Positions 23,937-32,426 are shown, numbered from the stretch's first letter. The stretch: 64,000 nucleotides of DNA from Streptomyces sp. TLI_171 (GCF_003610255.1 NZ_RAPS01000001.1:2728001-2792000), one strand, 5' to 3'. A program made the numbers and translations. Notes: generated from the sequence alone by a model not told the origin.

Positions 23937-26171
23937 TTGCCTCGAAAGTCTCGTGAGCGCAGGAAGCGGACCGGCTGGCGCCGGCTGATACCCACCTGGC
24001 GGATCACTCTGCTCGGACTCGCCGCGTCCGTGCTGCTGGGGGTCGGGCTGTTCGCGCTCGGCATCGCGCTGGTGAGGGTGCCGGACGCGCACGCCGCCGC
24101 CACCGCCCAGTCCAACACCTGGCTGTACTCGGACGGCTCGGTGCTGGCCCGCACCGGGCAGACCAACCGGCAGAACGTCCCGCTGGACAAGGTCTCGCCC
24201 GCCGCGCAGCACGCCGCGCTGGCCGCCGAGGACCGCAACTTCTACTCCGAGGGCGCGGTCAACTTCAAGGGCATGGCCCGCGCCGCCTTCAACACCGCCT
24301 CCGGGGGAGCCACCCAGGGCGGCTCGACGATCACCCAGCAGTACGTGAAGAACGCGTACCTGAACCAGAAGCAGACCGTCAGCCGCAAGGTGAAGGAGGT
24401 CTTCATCGCGATCAAGGTGGACGCCACCCAGAGCAAGGACGACATCCTCTCCTCCTACCTGAACACCTCGTACTACGGGCGCGGCGCCTACGGCATCCAG
24501 GCCGCTGCCCAGGCGTACTTCGGGGTGGACGCCAGCCAGCTGACCGCCGCGCAGGGCGCCTACCTGGCGACGCTGCTGAACGCGCCGAGCGCGTTCGACG
24601 TGTCCTCCGCCGGCGAGGCCGCCAAGCAGAAGGCCGTGGCGCGCTGGAACTACGTGATGGACGGCATGGTCGCGAAGAAGTGGCTGGGCGCGGAGGAGCG
24701 GCAGTCGACCGCCTTCCCCGAGGTGCTGGCGCCGAAGTCCGCGCCGGGCCTGTCCGGCCAGGCCGGCTACCTGGTGGCCGCCGCCACCTCGTACCTCACC
24801 GACCAGGGCATCGTCTCCGACGCCCAGCTCGCCCAGGGCGGCTACACCATCACGCTGACCGTCGACTCCAGGAAGCAGCAGCAGCTGCAGGACGCGGTGC
24901 AGGCGCAGCTGACCGACAACCTGAAGCCGGACAGCCGCAAGGTGGACGCCGCCGCGCAGGCCGGCGCGGTCTCGGTCGACCCGAAGACCGGCCAGGTGCT
25001 GGCGCTGTACGGCGGCGCCGACGCCACCAAGCACTGGGTCGACAACGCCACCCGCACCGACTACCAGGCGGGCTCCACCTTCAAGGCGATCGCGCTGGCC
25101 GCCGCCCTCGACTCCGGGGCGCGCACCCAGTACGGCGACCGGATCAACGCCAACACCGTGTACGACGGCACCAACCGGCGGCCGGTGCGCGGGGCGAAGG
25201 GCGTCCCGTACGCGCCGCCGAACGAGGGCGAGCGCTCGTACGGGCAGATCACCCTGCAGCAGGCCACCGACTGGTCGGTGAACTCGGTGTTCGCGCAGCT
25301 CGCCCAGGACACCGGGCTGGAGAAGGTCCGCGCCACCGCGGTGGCGCTCGGCCTGCCCGCCGACACGCCGGACCTCAAGGCCCTCGCGTCGATCCCGCTG
25401 GGCACGTCCACCCCCAGCGCGCTGAACCTGGCCGGGGTGTACGCCACCCTGGACAACGACGGTCAGCAGATCACCCCGTGGCTGGTGAAGGGCCTGGAGT
25501 CGGGCGGCGAGCAGGTCGCGCTGCCCGAGCACCGGGCCACCCAGGCGATCTCCAAGGACGCCGCCCGGGCCACCACCTCGATCCTCCAGGGCGTCGTCGA
25601 CGACCAGGGCGGCACCGGGTATCGGGCCGCCGCGCTGAACCGCCCGGCGGCCGGCAAGACCGGCACCACGGACGAGTCCAGGTCGGTCTGGTTCGCCGGC
25701 TACACCCCCGAACTGGTGACCGTGGTCGGCCTGTTCGGCCAGGAGCCGGGCACCGGCAAGCAGGTCAGCCTGGACGGCGTGGGCGGTGCGGGCAACGCGG
25801 CGGGCGGCAAGTTCCCGGCGCAGATCTGGACGGCCTACATGAAGTCCGCCCTGGCCGGGCAGCCGGTCAGCGACTTCGCCGGGCCGAGCCGGTCCTCGTC
25901 GGTGAGCACGCCCTCCGCCGCGCCGAGCAGCTCCGCGTCGCCGAGCCAGAGCCCGTCCGCGACGGACCCCGCGACCGACCCCGCGACGCCGACCGGCTCC
26001 GCCTCGCCGACCACCGGTTCGCGACCCAGCGACGGCGGCGCGCAGCAGCCCTCCCGCACCCCGTCGGCGCGGCCCAGCGGCGGCGCCGGCCGGAGCCCGT
26101 CGGCCTCCACCGGCCCCGCGCTCGGCGGGGCGGGCGGACTGCTCGGGGACCAGTACCAACCGTCGGAATAG
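23937..26171 (+). CDS. Class A bifunctional penicillin-binding protein
   Basis: A 744-aa peptidoglycan synthase anchored by one N-terminal membrane helix (residues about 22-46). The glycosyltransferase (GT51) domain has AAEDRNFYSEGAVNFKG, GGSTITQQYVKN and RKVKEVFIAIK. The transpeptidase domain has STFK (nucleophile Ser), SVN and KTGTT. The last 100 residues are a Ser/Pro/Thr-rich tail exposed outside. The start is a TTG at 23937 preceded by GGGAAGG; no upstream in-frame alternative exists. Preceded by a sigma-E-like promoter, suggesting induction by wall damage. A large inverted repeat begins 7 nt after the stop. Confidence 0.96.
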   Translation: MPRKSRERRKRTGWRRLIPTWRITLLGLAASVLLGVGLFALGIALVRVPDAHAAATAQSNTWLYSDGSVLARTGQTNRQNVPLDKVSPAAQHAALAAEDRNFYSEGAVNFKGMARAAFNTASGGATQGGSTITQQYVKNAYLNQKQTVSRKVKEVFIAIKVDATQSKDDILSSYLNTSYYGRGAYGIQAAAQAYFGVDASQLTAAQGAYLATLLNAPSAFDVSSAGEAAKQKAVARWNYVMDGMVAKKWLGAEERQSTAFPEVLAPKSAPGLSGQAGYLVAAATSYLTDQGIVSDAQLAQGGYTITLTVDSRKQQQLQDAVQAQLTDNLKPDSRKVDAAAQAGAVSVDPKTGQVLALYGGADATKHWVDNATRTDYQAGSTFKAIALAAALDSGARTQYGDRINANTVYDGTNRRPVRGAKGVPYAPPNEGERSYGQITLQQATDWSVNSVFAQLAQDTGLEKVRATAVALGLPADTPDLKALASIPLGTSTPSALNLAGVYATLDNDGQQITPWLVKGLESGGEQVALPEHRATQAISKDAARATTSILQGVVDDQGGTGYRAAALNRPAAGKTGTTDESRSVWFAGYTPELVTVVGLFGQEPGTGKQVSLDGVGGAGNAAGGKFPAQIWTAYMKSALAGQPVSDFAGPSRSSSVSTPSAAPSSSASPSQSPSATDPATDPATPTGSASPTTGSRPSDGGAQQPSRTPSARPSGGAGRSPSASTGPALGGAGGLLGDQYQPSE

Positions 26172-26177
26172 CACCTT

Positions 26178-26240
26178 ACGGCGGAGGGGTCCGAGCTGAC
26201 ACAATGCGGCGATGCGCAGCAGCTCGGACCCCTCCGCCGT
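26178..26240. repeat. 21-bp perfect inverted repeat spanning the EamA gene start
   Basis: Arms 26178-26198 and 26220-26240 are perfectly complementary over 21 bp, around a 21-nt loop. The left arm lies just after the PBP stop, the loop contains the EamA ATG (26212), and the right arm is coding (codons 3-10 of the EamA gene). It can act as the PBP terminator and as a structure over the EamA translation start. Confidence 0.9.
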
Positions 26241-27222
26241 CTCCCTCGACTCCCCCGCCGTTCCGGCCTCCGCCCCGGCCGGGCCCGCCGCCGCCGGGCT
26301 CGCGACCGCGCCCGCCCCGGCCCGCCGGGCCGCCACGGTCGGGCTGGCGCTGGCGCTGGTCTCGGCGGTCGCGTTCGGCGGCTCCGGGACGGCCGCCAAG
26401 CCGCTGATCGAGGCCGGGCTCTCCCCCGCCCACACCGTCTGGCTGCGGGTGGCCGGCGCCGCGCTGGTCCTGCTGCCCGTCGCGTGGAAGCACCGGGACG
26501 CGGTGCTGCGCCGCCCCGGCGTCCTGCTCGGCTTCGGCCTGCTGGCGGTCGCGGGCGTGCAGGCCTGCTACTTCGCGGCGATCTCCCGCATCCCGGTCGG
26601 CGTGGCCCTGCTGATCGAGTACCTCGGCCCGCCGCTGCTGATCGCCTACGTCCGGCTGGTGCAGCGCCGTCCCGTCTCCCGCCGGGCGATGGCCGGCGCG
26701 GGCGTGGCGGTGGCCGGCCTGGCCTGCGTGGTGGAGATCTGGAACGGCCTCGGCTTCGACCCGCTCGGCGTCCTGTTCGCGCTCGGCGCGGCCTGCTGCC
26801 AGGTCGGCTACTTCGTCCTCGCCGACGCCGGCCGCCAGGGCGAGCGCCCCGTCGACCCGCTCGCCGTCTCCGCGTACGGCCTGCTGATCGGCGCCGTCCT
26901 GCTGACCGCCTTCGCCCGCCCCTGGCAGGCCGACTGGTCCCTGCTCGGGCGCTCCGTCACCATGAACGGCCACCAGTTGCCCGCCCTGGTCCCGGCCCTG
27001 TGGATGATCCTGATCGCCACCGTCCTGGCCTACCTCACCGGCGTGGTCTCCGTGCAGTACCTCTCGCCGCCGGTCGCCGGCGTGGTCGCCAACCTGGAAG
27101 CCGTGGTCGCCACCGTGCTCGCCTGGATCCTGCTCGGCGAGCACCTGGGCGCGCCCCAACTCGCCGGCGGCGCCCTGGTCCTGGCCGGCGCGTTCGCCGC
27201 CCAGTCGGCGAGCCGGAGCTGA
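26212..27222 (+). CDS. EamA/RhaT-type drug-metabolite exporter
   Basis: A 336-aa membrane protein of the 10-TMS DMT superfamily, with two EamA repeats: FGGSGTAAKPLIEAGLSP opens the first and WMILIATVLAYLTGVVSVQYLSPPVAGVVANLEAVVATVLAWILLGE (in segments) is the typical end of the second. The first 40 residues are a low-complexity Ser/Ala/Pro extension. ATG 26212 lies in the loop of a 21-bp inverted repeat and has no ribosome-binding site; a leaderless start is possible (CACAAT about 7 bp upstream). Substrate unknown; amino acids or metabolites are usual. Confidence 0.87.
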   Translation: MRSSSDPSAVSLDSPAVPASAPAGPAAAGLATAPAPARRAATVGLALALVSAVAFGGSGTAAKPLIEAGLSPAHTVWLRVAGAALVLLPVAWKHRDAVLRRPGVLLGFGLLAVAGVQACYFAAISRIPVGVALLIEYLGPPLLIAYVRLVQRRPVSRRAMAGAGVAVAGLACVVEIWNGLGFDPLGVLFALGAACCQVGYFVLADAGRQGERPVDPLAVSAYGLLIGAVLLTAFARPWQADWSLLGRSVTMNGHQLPALVPALWMILIATVLAYLTGVVSVQYLSPPVAGVVANLEAVVATVLAWILLGEHLGAPQLAGGALVLAGAFAAQSASRS

Positions 27223-27303
27223 CTCGCGACCCGCTCGGCATGTGACGTGGATCACCCGCTCTCAATGTTCTCACAGGCTCACTCAAAGCCCTATCTTGGT
27301 GCC

Positions 27304-27699
27304 ATGAGCGAATCCGTGAGCAAGAGCGTGACGCTGGACGACGACACCTACGCCCGGGTGCGCCTCCTCGCCCGGGCGTGGGCGGTGGGCGAGGGGGAGG
27401 CGGTCCGGCGCCTCCTGGAGCACTTCGAGAACGAGCCCACGGCGGACACCGCCGCCCCGGTGGACGGAAGGGTTCCCGTGCACGTGGTGTACGAGGGCAA
27501 CCGGGTCGACGGCCTCTACGACACGGCCACCCGGTCGCTGGAGATCGTGGCCGGGCCGGCGTCCGGCCGCTACCGGTCCCCCAGCGGCGCGGCGACGGCC
27601 GTCCTCCAGGCGTACAACCCGAAGGTCGCGCCGAACCGCAACGGGTGGTCGTTCTTCGTGGTGGACGCGACCGGCGAGTTCCTCCAGTCGATCCGCTGA
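27304..27699 (+). CDS. Small protein with ribbon-helix-helix-like and RAMA-like domains
   Basis: A 131-aa protein. Residues 6-42 (KSVTLDDDTYARVRLLARAW, then GEAVRRLLEHF) look like a ribbon-helix-helix DNA-binding unit. Residues 60-125 (GLYDTATRSLEIV, RYRSPSGAATAVL, NGWSFFVV) fit the RAMA domain pattern found beside restriction and modification enzymes. No methylase or nuclease lies nearby. ATG 27304 was chosen over an upstream ATG because homology-like structure begins here. Assignment rests on pattern only; DNA binding is inferred. Confidence 0.6.
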   Translation: MSESVSKSVTLDDDTYARVRLLARAWAVGEGEAVRRLLEHFENEPTADTAAPVDGRVPVHVVYEGNRVDGLYDTATRSLEIVAGPASGRYRSPSGAATAVLQAYNPKVAPNRNGWSFFVVDATGEFLQSIR

Positions 27700-27759
27700 C
27701 CGGGCTCGCCCTCGTGCATCCGCGAGCGAACCGCGGGGGCGCACCGCGGCGACGGCCGG

Positions 27760-28059
27760 TCAGGCGGGCAGCGTCTCGCGGTGCGCGGCGAGTTCGGGGC
27801 CAGTGGTGGTGGGGACGAACTCGGTGATGCGGTAGGTGGCGACGGCGGCCGGCACGAACGGGTCGGTGGCGGCGAGGGCCTCGACGGCGGGGCGGTCGGC
27901 GGCGACGGCGAGGATGATTCCGCCGTCGCGGGGGACCTTGCGGCCGGAGGCGAGGAAGGTGCCGTCGGCGTAGTGCTGCCGCAGCCAGGCGAGGTGGGCG
28001 GGCAGCAGGGCGTCGATGCGCTCCAGCGGGGCGGTGTAGGTCAGCTCAAGGATGAACAC
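27760..28059 (-). CDS. YciI-like protein
   Basis: A 99-aa ferredoxin-fold YCII-family protein: VFILELTYTAPLERIDALLPAHLAWLRQHY opening, ADGTFLASGRKVPRDGGIILAVAADR middle with the conserved Gly-Gly and the acidic loop, and a DPFVPAAVATYRITEF C-terminal strand (His/Asp pair of the family in AHLAWL and DPF). Members act as small hydrolases or chlorohydrolase-like enzymes, but activity is not assured. The GTG start 28059 fits the family N-terminus. It lies 5 bp downstream of the stop codon of a LuxR relic, as if once in its operon. Confidence 0.85.
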   Translation of the reverse strand: MFILELTYTAPLERIDALLPAHLAWLRQHYADGTFLASGRKVPRDGGIILAVAADRPAVEALAATDPFVPAAVATYRITEFVPTTTGPELAAHRETLPA

Positions 28060-28063
28060 GTGA

Positions 28064-28234
28064 TCATCGTACGCCTGGGCGGACCAGGTCCGACTCATAG
28101 GCGGCGACGGCCAGTTGGGCCCGGCCACGGGCGGTGAGCTTCTGCCGCAGCCGGCCGACGCGGGTCGTCGCGGTGGTCAGGCTGACGTGCAGGTGGGCGG
28201 CGACCTCCTCGTTCGACAGGCCGAGCCCGCGTTC
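28064..28234 (-). pseudogene. Relic of a LuxR/NarL-type response regulator (HTH end only)
   Basis: The minus strand encodes 56 codons to a TGA at 28064: ERGLGLSNEEVAAHL..., then TRVGRLRQKL and RAQLAVAAYESDLVRPG. This is the C-terminal LuxR-type HTH and the YESGLVRPG-like tail of NarL-type regulators. No start codon or receiver domain is present; upstream the frame is lost in a 20-bp tandem repeat next to the lepB terminator region. A frameshift-capable duplication probably marks the deletion join. Homology was judged by eye and is convincing for the HTH. Confidence 0.75.
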
Positions 28235-28260
28235 GGGCGGCCGAGCCCGAGTTCGGGCGG
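28221..28260. repeat. Two 20-bp tandem repeats at the LuxR relic break
   Basis: CCGAGCCCGCGTTCGGGCGG (28221-28240) is followed by CCGAGCCCGAGTTCGGGCGG (28241-28260), 19 of 20 identical. Each unit is itself nearly palindromic (CCCG/CGGG). The repeat lies exactly where the LuxR frame is lost. Confidence 0.85.
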
Positions 28261-28316
28261 CCGGGCGGCGGGGTGCGCGGCGGCGCTTCGGCGCGGCGCC
28301 CCGGCCTGACGGTGGG

Positions 28317-29003
28317 TCAGTGACCGGTCCAGCCGAACCAGCTGAAGTGGTTGAGCGGCCAGACGACGGCGGCGGCGGGACCGACCAGGTTGCCGACCGG
28401 CACCGCTCCGCCGTCGGGGCCGTCGCGGTGGTAGCGGGAGTCGGCGGAGTCGCTGCGGTGGTCGCCCTCGACCCAGACGTGGCCGGCCGGGACGGTGACC
28501 GGTCCGAAGTCCATGCCGGAGCAGGAGTCGTCGCCGGGGTGCAGGTACGGCTCGGCGACGGTCCTGCCGTCGACGGTCAGGGTGGTGCCGTGGCAGGCGA
28601 CGCTCTGGCCGCCGGTGGCGATCACCCGCTTGACCAGGTAGTCGTCGCCGGGCGGGAGCAGGCCGACGGCGGACAGGCCGGTGTGGATCGCCCCGGTGAC
28701 GGGGTTGCCGTCCTTCTCGGCGGGCGGCAGCCAGCCGCCCGGGTCCTTGAACACCACGGGCTCGCCCGGCTCGGGGTGCCAACCGGTGAGGGTGGCGAAC
28801 TTGTTGACCGCGACCCGGTCGCCGACCTGCAGGGTGTTCTCCATCGATCCGGACGGGATGGAGAACATCTGGAACAGGCAGGTCTTGATCAGCACCGCGA
28901 CGACCAGTCCGATCGCGATCATCATGGGCAGTTCGACGTACCACGGCCGCCGCCTGCGCCAGCGCCGCACCCGCGTCGCCCCCTCGGTCACCGCCACCGA
29001 CAC
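28317..29003 (-). CDS. lepB: Signal peptidase I
   Basis: A 228-aa membrane-bound leader peptidase that removes signal peptides from exported proteins. One N-terminal membrane helix (about residues 26-43), then the S26 boxes: IPSGSMENTL (nucleophile Ser53), DYLVKRVIATGGQ (general-base Lys) and GHVWVEGDHRSDSADSR. The GTG start is preceded by GGAGGAGGC. Streptomycetes usually have several such peptidases, often clustered; this one stands alone. It is convergent with nothing and followed by the LuxR relic on the same strand. Confidence 0.95.
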   Translation of the reverse strand: MSVAVTEGATRVRRWRRRRPWYVELPMMIAIGLVVAVLIKTCLFQMFSIPSGSMENTLQVGDRVAVNKFATLTGWHPEPGEPVVFKDPGGWLPPAEKDGNPVTGAIHTGLSAVGLLPPGDDYLVKRVIATGGQSVACHGTTLTVDGRTVAEPYLHPGDDSCSGMDFGPVTVPAGHVWVEGDHRSDSADSRYHRDGPDGGAVPVGNLVGPAAAVVWPLNHFSWFGWTGH

Positions 29004-29117
29004 CGAAACCGCCTCCTCCGGAAGGACAGCACGCTAACCCGCCCGCCGACCGGCACGAAATCGGACCTTTAACCGGACCGCACAACCGGGGCGGGAGCCC
29101 GGCGGCCGGCCGCCGGG

Positions 29118-29468
29118 TCAGGAGTCGGTGTCCGCGCCGGTCAGGCCGTCGCTGGCGATCGCCTCGTGGTGGCGGATGACCTCGGCGATGATGAAGTTGA
29201 GGAACTTCTCGGCGAAGACCGGGTCGAGGTTGGCGCTGACCGCGAGTTCGCGCAGGCGGGTGATCTGGCGGCGTTCGCGGTCCGGGTCGGCCGGGGGGAG
29301 CCTGTGCTCGGCCTTGAGGCGGCCGACCTGCTGGGTGGCCTTGAAGCGCTCGGCGAGCATGTGGACGACGGCGGCGTCGATGTTGTCGATGGACTCGCGC
29401 AGGCGGGTCAGCTCGGCACGCACGGCGTCGTCGATCCCCGCCGGCGAGGCGGTGGGCTGGTCCGTCAT
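29118..29468 (-). CDS. Chorismate mutase, AroQ type
   Basis: A 116-aa all-helical enzyme that converts chorismate to prephenate for Phe/Tyr synthesis. LRESIDNIDAAVVHMLAERFKATQQVGRLKAE is the conserved first helix, written here in part as ESIDNIDAAVVHMLAERF; RERRQITRLRELAV and KFLNFIIAEVIRHHEAI supply the others. The Arg/Lys active-site pattern (ERF, QVGRLK, DPDRERR) is present. ATG 29468 begins an intact N-terminus. Two 19-bp direct repeats lie 39-79 bp upstream. Confidence 0.92.
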   Translation of the reverse strand: MTDQPTASPAGIDDAVRAELTRLRESIDNIDAAVVHMLAERFKATQQVGRLKAEHRLPPADPDRERRQITRLRELAVSANLDPVFAEKFLNFIIAEVIRHHEAIASDGLTGADTDS

Positions 29469-29826
29469 GTGGGGTGGCTCCGATGCGGGTTCGGGTGGGC
29501 TCGCGGGCGCGGCGAACGGCCAATCGAGGCGCGGCGAACGGCCAATCTAACAGGGCAAACGAGCCCGGCCCGCCCTGATCACGGCCGCGTTCCGGCATGT
29601 GGGACGGCCTTCGGACGTGCCCCGGACGCGCCCGTGACGCGCCCCCCGCACGCCCCCGACGGGCGCCGGGCGTGTCCCGCTCGGGCCCGGGTCGCGCCCC
29701 GGAGCGTCGCGCGGCGTTCGCCCACCCGGCGGTGGTGCGGGCCGTAGGCTGGGCGGGCCGCGGCCGGAAGTCCAGTCGCGGGTGCAGCAGTTCGACCGGC
29801 AGTTCCCCAACAGGAGGTACCTGATC
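29469..29826. other. Divergent region between chorismate mutase and osmC
   Basis: 358 bp without a gene. Next to chorismate mutase it holds the 19-bp direct repeat and a TAGATT element on the minus strand. Next to osmC it is strongly GC-rich; GTAGGCT at about 29742-29748 could be an osmC -10 element. Confidence 0.4.
29507..29547. repeat. 19-bp direct repeat in front of chorismate mutase
   Basis: GCGCGGCGAACGGCCAATC occurs at 29507-29525 and again, identically, at 29529-29547, separated by GAG. On the minus strand it falls between the likely promoter (TAGATT just upstream) and the chorismate mutase ATG, so it is in the 5' untranslated region or a duplicated operator. Confidence 0.9.
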
Positions 29827-30252
29827 GTGGCAACGACCCGCACCGCGCACACCGAGTGGGAGGGCAACCTGCTCGACGGCAAGGGCCTGGTGACCTTCGA
29901 CTCCTCGGGCATCGGCGAGTACCCGGTGTCCTGGCCGGCCCGCGCGGAGGCCGCGAACGGCAAGACCAGCCCGGAGGAGCTGATCGCGGCCGCGCACTCG
30001 GCGTGCTTCTCGATGGCGCTCTCGCACGGCCTGACCGGCGCCGGCAACCCGCCCGCCAAGCTGGAGACCAAGGCGGACGTGACCTTCCAGCCGGGCACCG
30101 GCATCACCGGCATCCACCTGACCGTGGTCGGCACCGTCCCGGGCCTGGACGAGGCGGGCTTCGTGAAGGCCGCCGAGGACGCGAAGGCGAACTGCCCGGT
30201 GAGCAAGGCGCTGGCCGGCACCGAGATCACCCTCAGCGCCAGCCTGGCCTGA
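29827..30252 (+). CDS. OsmC-family peroxiredoxin
   Basis: A 141-aa OsmC/Ohr-type thiol peroxidase that reduces organic hydroperoxides. The two redox cysteines are visible in AAAHSACFSMAL and NCPVSKALAGTEI, and the N-terminal strand HTEWEGNLLDGKG and catalytic-Arg/Glu region TSPEELIAAAHS fit the family. The GTG start at 29827 has a strong AGGAGGT 9 nt upstream; an upstream ATG in the same frame (29782) would swallow that site. OsmC rather than Ohr is preferred because of the sequence around the first Cys. Confidence 0.92.
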   Translation: MATTRTAHTEWEGNLLDGKGLVTFDSSGIGEYPVSWPARAEAANGKTSPEELIAAAHSACFSMALSHGLTGAGNPPAKLETKADVTFQPGTGITGIHLTVVGTVPGLDEAGFVKAAEDAKANCPVSKALAGTEITLSASLA

Positions 30253-30557
30253 CCCACCCTCAACTCACGCACCGCTACGGCGCGTGAGCGGAAGGCGTAC
30301 GCCCCCGGTGCGCACGGCGCGTGCGTCCGGGGGCGTCCCACAGAATGTAACGGGCATCTCCGGACATTCATCACCAATCACCCTGGCGGCGGTCGCGCAC
30401 AGTCACAACGGCGGCCTATGATCGGCGGACGTGGCCCGAGGCCGCCGACACTCCCCGGTCTCCGGCCGGGGTCCGCCGAGCGGGTGGGGCCGCCGGGCCG
30501 GTCGCCGTCGCAGGGGCAGCCGGTCCGATCAGTGGCAGCAGCGGACGGGAGCGTGCC
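30253..30557. other. Intergenic region between osmC and the GGDEF/EAL gene
   Basis: 305 bp without a gene. It holds a small CTCACGC/GCGTGAG hairpin (30264-30288), the osmC terminator (30299-30336) and TATGAT at 30417-30422 as a possible -10 of the GGDEF/EAL gene, which would give a leader of about 130 nt. Confidence 0.4.
30299..30336 (+). terminator. Terminator after osmC
   Basis: A 10-bp perfect stem (30299-30308 with 30327-30336), extended inward by further GC pairs. No T-run follows. Confidence 0.7.
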
Positions 30558-32426
30558 GTGCCGGGCCGGAATCTCGGGGCCGACGCACACCTTGGGGGTG
30601 GGTGGTCCGAAACGCCGCGCCCGGGAACCGGGGCGGGCGTCTGCACCGCCTGCGGCAACCCGGTGGCGGCCGGGTCCGGGCACCTCGCGGAGGCGCTGCG
30701 GGTCAGCGAGTCGCGGTTCCGCGCGGCCTTCTCCGACGTCGGGATCGGCATGGCGCTGATCGACACCGACGACCTGCTGATCGAGGGCAATCCGGTGTTC
30801 GCGGCGATGCTCGGCCGGGAGGCCGAGGACCTCGCGGGCATGCACATCCACGAGATCATCGAGCCCGAGGAGCCGTCCGCCCGCCGCTACCGCGAGGTGG
30901 TGCGCGGCGAGCGGGAGCGGATGACGGCCGAGAAGCGGCTCAAGCACCGCGGCGGGCGCGAGGTCTGGGGGCGCGTCACGGCCTCGCTGATCCGGGACGA
31001 CGCCGGCCTGCCGTACTACACGCTGGTCACCGTCGAGGACATCACCGAGCAGCGGCGGCTGGGCGACCGGCTGGCCTACCAGGCGACCCACGACCCGCTG
31101 ACCAGGCTGCCGAACCGGACGCTGTTCTACGAGCGCCTGGAGGCCGCGTTCAAGCCGGACGGCCGGGCCCGCCCGGGCGGCGCGGACCACGAGCGCCGGG
31201 TCGGCCTGTGCTACGTCGACCTGGACGGCTTCGCCGCGATCAACGAGACCCTCGGCCACCACATCGGCGACCAGCTGCTGGTCGCCGTCGCCGCCCGCCT
31301 GGAGCGCCGGTTCGCCGACGAGGACGGGCAGTTGGTGGCCCGGCTGGGCGGCGACGAGTTCGCGGTGCTGGTCACCGGGAGCGCCGGCGACCAGCAGCTG
31401 ACCCGGCTGGCGGCCGCCCTGATGGAGGTGCTGGAGCAGCCCTTCGACGTGTCCGGGCACCGGCTGACCGTCACCGCCTCGATCGGCGTGGTGGAGCGCC
31501 CCGTGCACGGCTCCACGCCCACCGACCTGATCCGCGACGCGGACTCCACGCTGTACTGGTCGAAGTCCGACGGCCGCGCCCGCTGGACGCTGTACGACCG
31601 GGACCGCGGCGCCGACCAGCTCACCCGGCACATGCTGGCCACCGCGCTGCGCCCGGCCGTGGAGCACGGCGAGTTCACCGTCGAGTACCAGCCGCTGGTC
31701 GGCCTGGCGGACGGCACGGTGCACGGCACCGAGGCGCTGGTGCGCTGGCGCCACCCCCGGCTGGGGCTGCTGTCGCCGGACCGGTTCATCCCGATCGCCG
31801 AGGAGTCCGGGGCGATCGTCCCGCTCGGCAAGTGGGTGCTGGAGGAGTCGTGCCGTCAGACCCGGCGCTGGCTGGCCGAGTTCCCGGAGGCGGAGACCTT
31901 CGTCTCGGTGAACCTGGCGGCCCGCCAGATCTGGGACTCCGACGTGGTCGCCGACGTCGCCGAAGTGCTGGAGCGCACCGGACTCCCGGCCCGGCTGCTG
32001 CAGTTGGAGATCACCGAGAGCGCGCTGCTCGGCCCGGGCGGCCGCCCGCTGCAGGCCCTGCAGGCGCTGGCCGACATGGGCGTGCGGATCGCCATCGACG
32101 ACTTCGGCACCGGCTACTCCAACCTCGCCTACCTGTCCCGGCTGCCGGTGCACACCCTCAAGCTGGACGCCACCTTCATCGAGGCGTTCCGCGAGACCAC
32201 GCCCGGCGCGGACGGGCGGCGCGCCGCGGACGAGCAGATCGTCGGCGCGGTCGTGCAGTTGGCGCACGCCCTGGGCCTGACCGTCACCGCCGAGGGCATC
32301 GAGAACGCCGCGCAGGCCGAACGCCTCCGCCAGACCGGCTGCGACACCGCGCAGGGCTGGTACTACGCCCGCCCCGGCGCCGCCGACACGGTCACCGCGA
32401 TACTGCGGGACCAGACGCGCCGCTAG
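30558..32426 (+). CDS. PAS-GGDEF-EAL cyclic-di-GMP turnover protein
   Basis: A 622-aa soluble protein. Residues about 25-45 carry CTACGNP; a PAS domain (about 46-168, SRFRAAFSDVGIGMALID, LVTVEDITEQR) is followed by GGDEF (about 175-345; RLGGDEFAVL intact, so diguanylate cyclase is possible) and EAL (about 360-615; TEALVRWRHP, NLAARQIWD, IDDFGTGYSNLAYL, TAEGIEN all intact, so phosphodiesterase is possible). Both catalytic motifs are kept, as in the streptomycete developmental proteins RmdA/RmdB. GTG 30558 has CGGGAG upstream. It probably adjusts c-di-GMP, which acts through BldD in development. Confidence 0.93.
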   Translation: MPGRNLGADAHLGGGWSETPRPGTGAGVCTACGNPVAAGSGHLAEALRVSESRFRAAFSDVGIGMALIDTDDLLIEGNPVFAAMLGREAEDLAGMHIHEIIEPEEPSARRYREVVRGERERMTAEKRLKHRGGREVWGRVTASLIRDDAGLPYYTLVTVEDITEQRRLGDRLAYQATHDPLTRLPNRTLFYERLEAAFKPDGRARPGGADHERRVGLCYVDLDGFAAINETLGHHIGDQLLVAVAARLERRFADEDGQLVARLGGDEFAVLVTGSAGDQQLTRLAAALMEVLEQPFDVSGHRLTVTASIGVVERPVHGSTPTDLIRDADSTLYWSKSDGRARWTLYDRDRGADQLTRHMLATALRPAVEHGEFTVEYQPLVGLADGTVHGTEALVRWRHPRLGLLSPDRFIPIAEESGAIVPLGKWVLEESCRQTRRWLAEFPEAETFVSVNLAARQIWDSDVVADVAEVLERTGLPARLLQLEITESALLGPGGRPLQALQALADMGVRIAIDDFGTGYSNLAYLSRLPVHTLKLDATFIEAFRETTPGADGRRAADEQIVGAVVQLAHALGLTVTAEGIENAAQAERLRQTGCDTAQGWYYARPGAADTVTAILRDQTRR

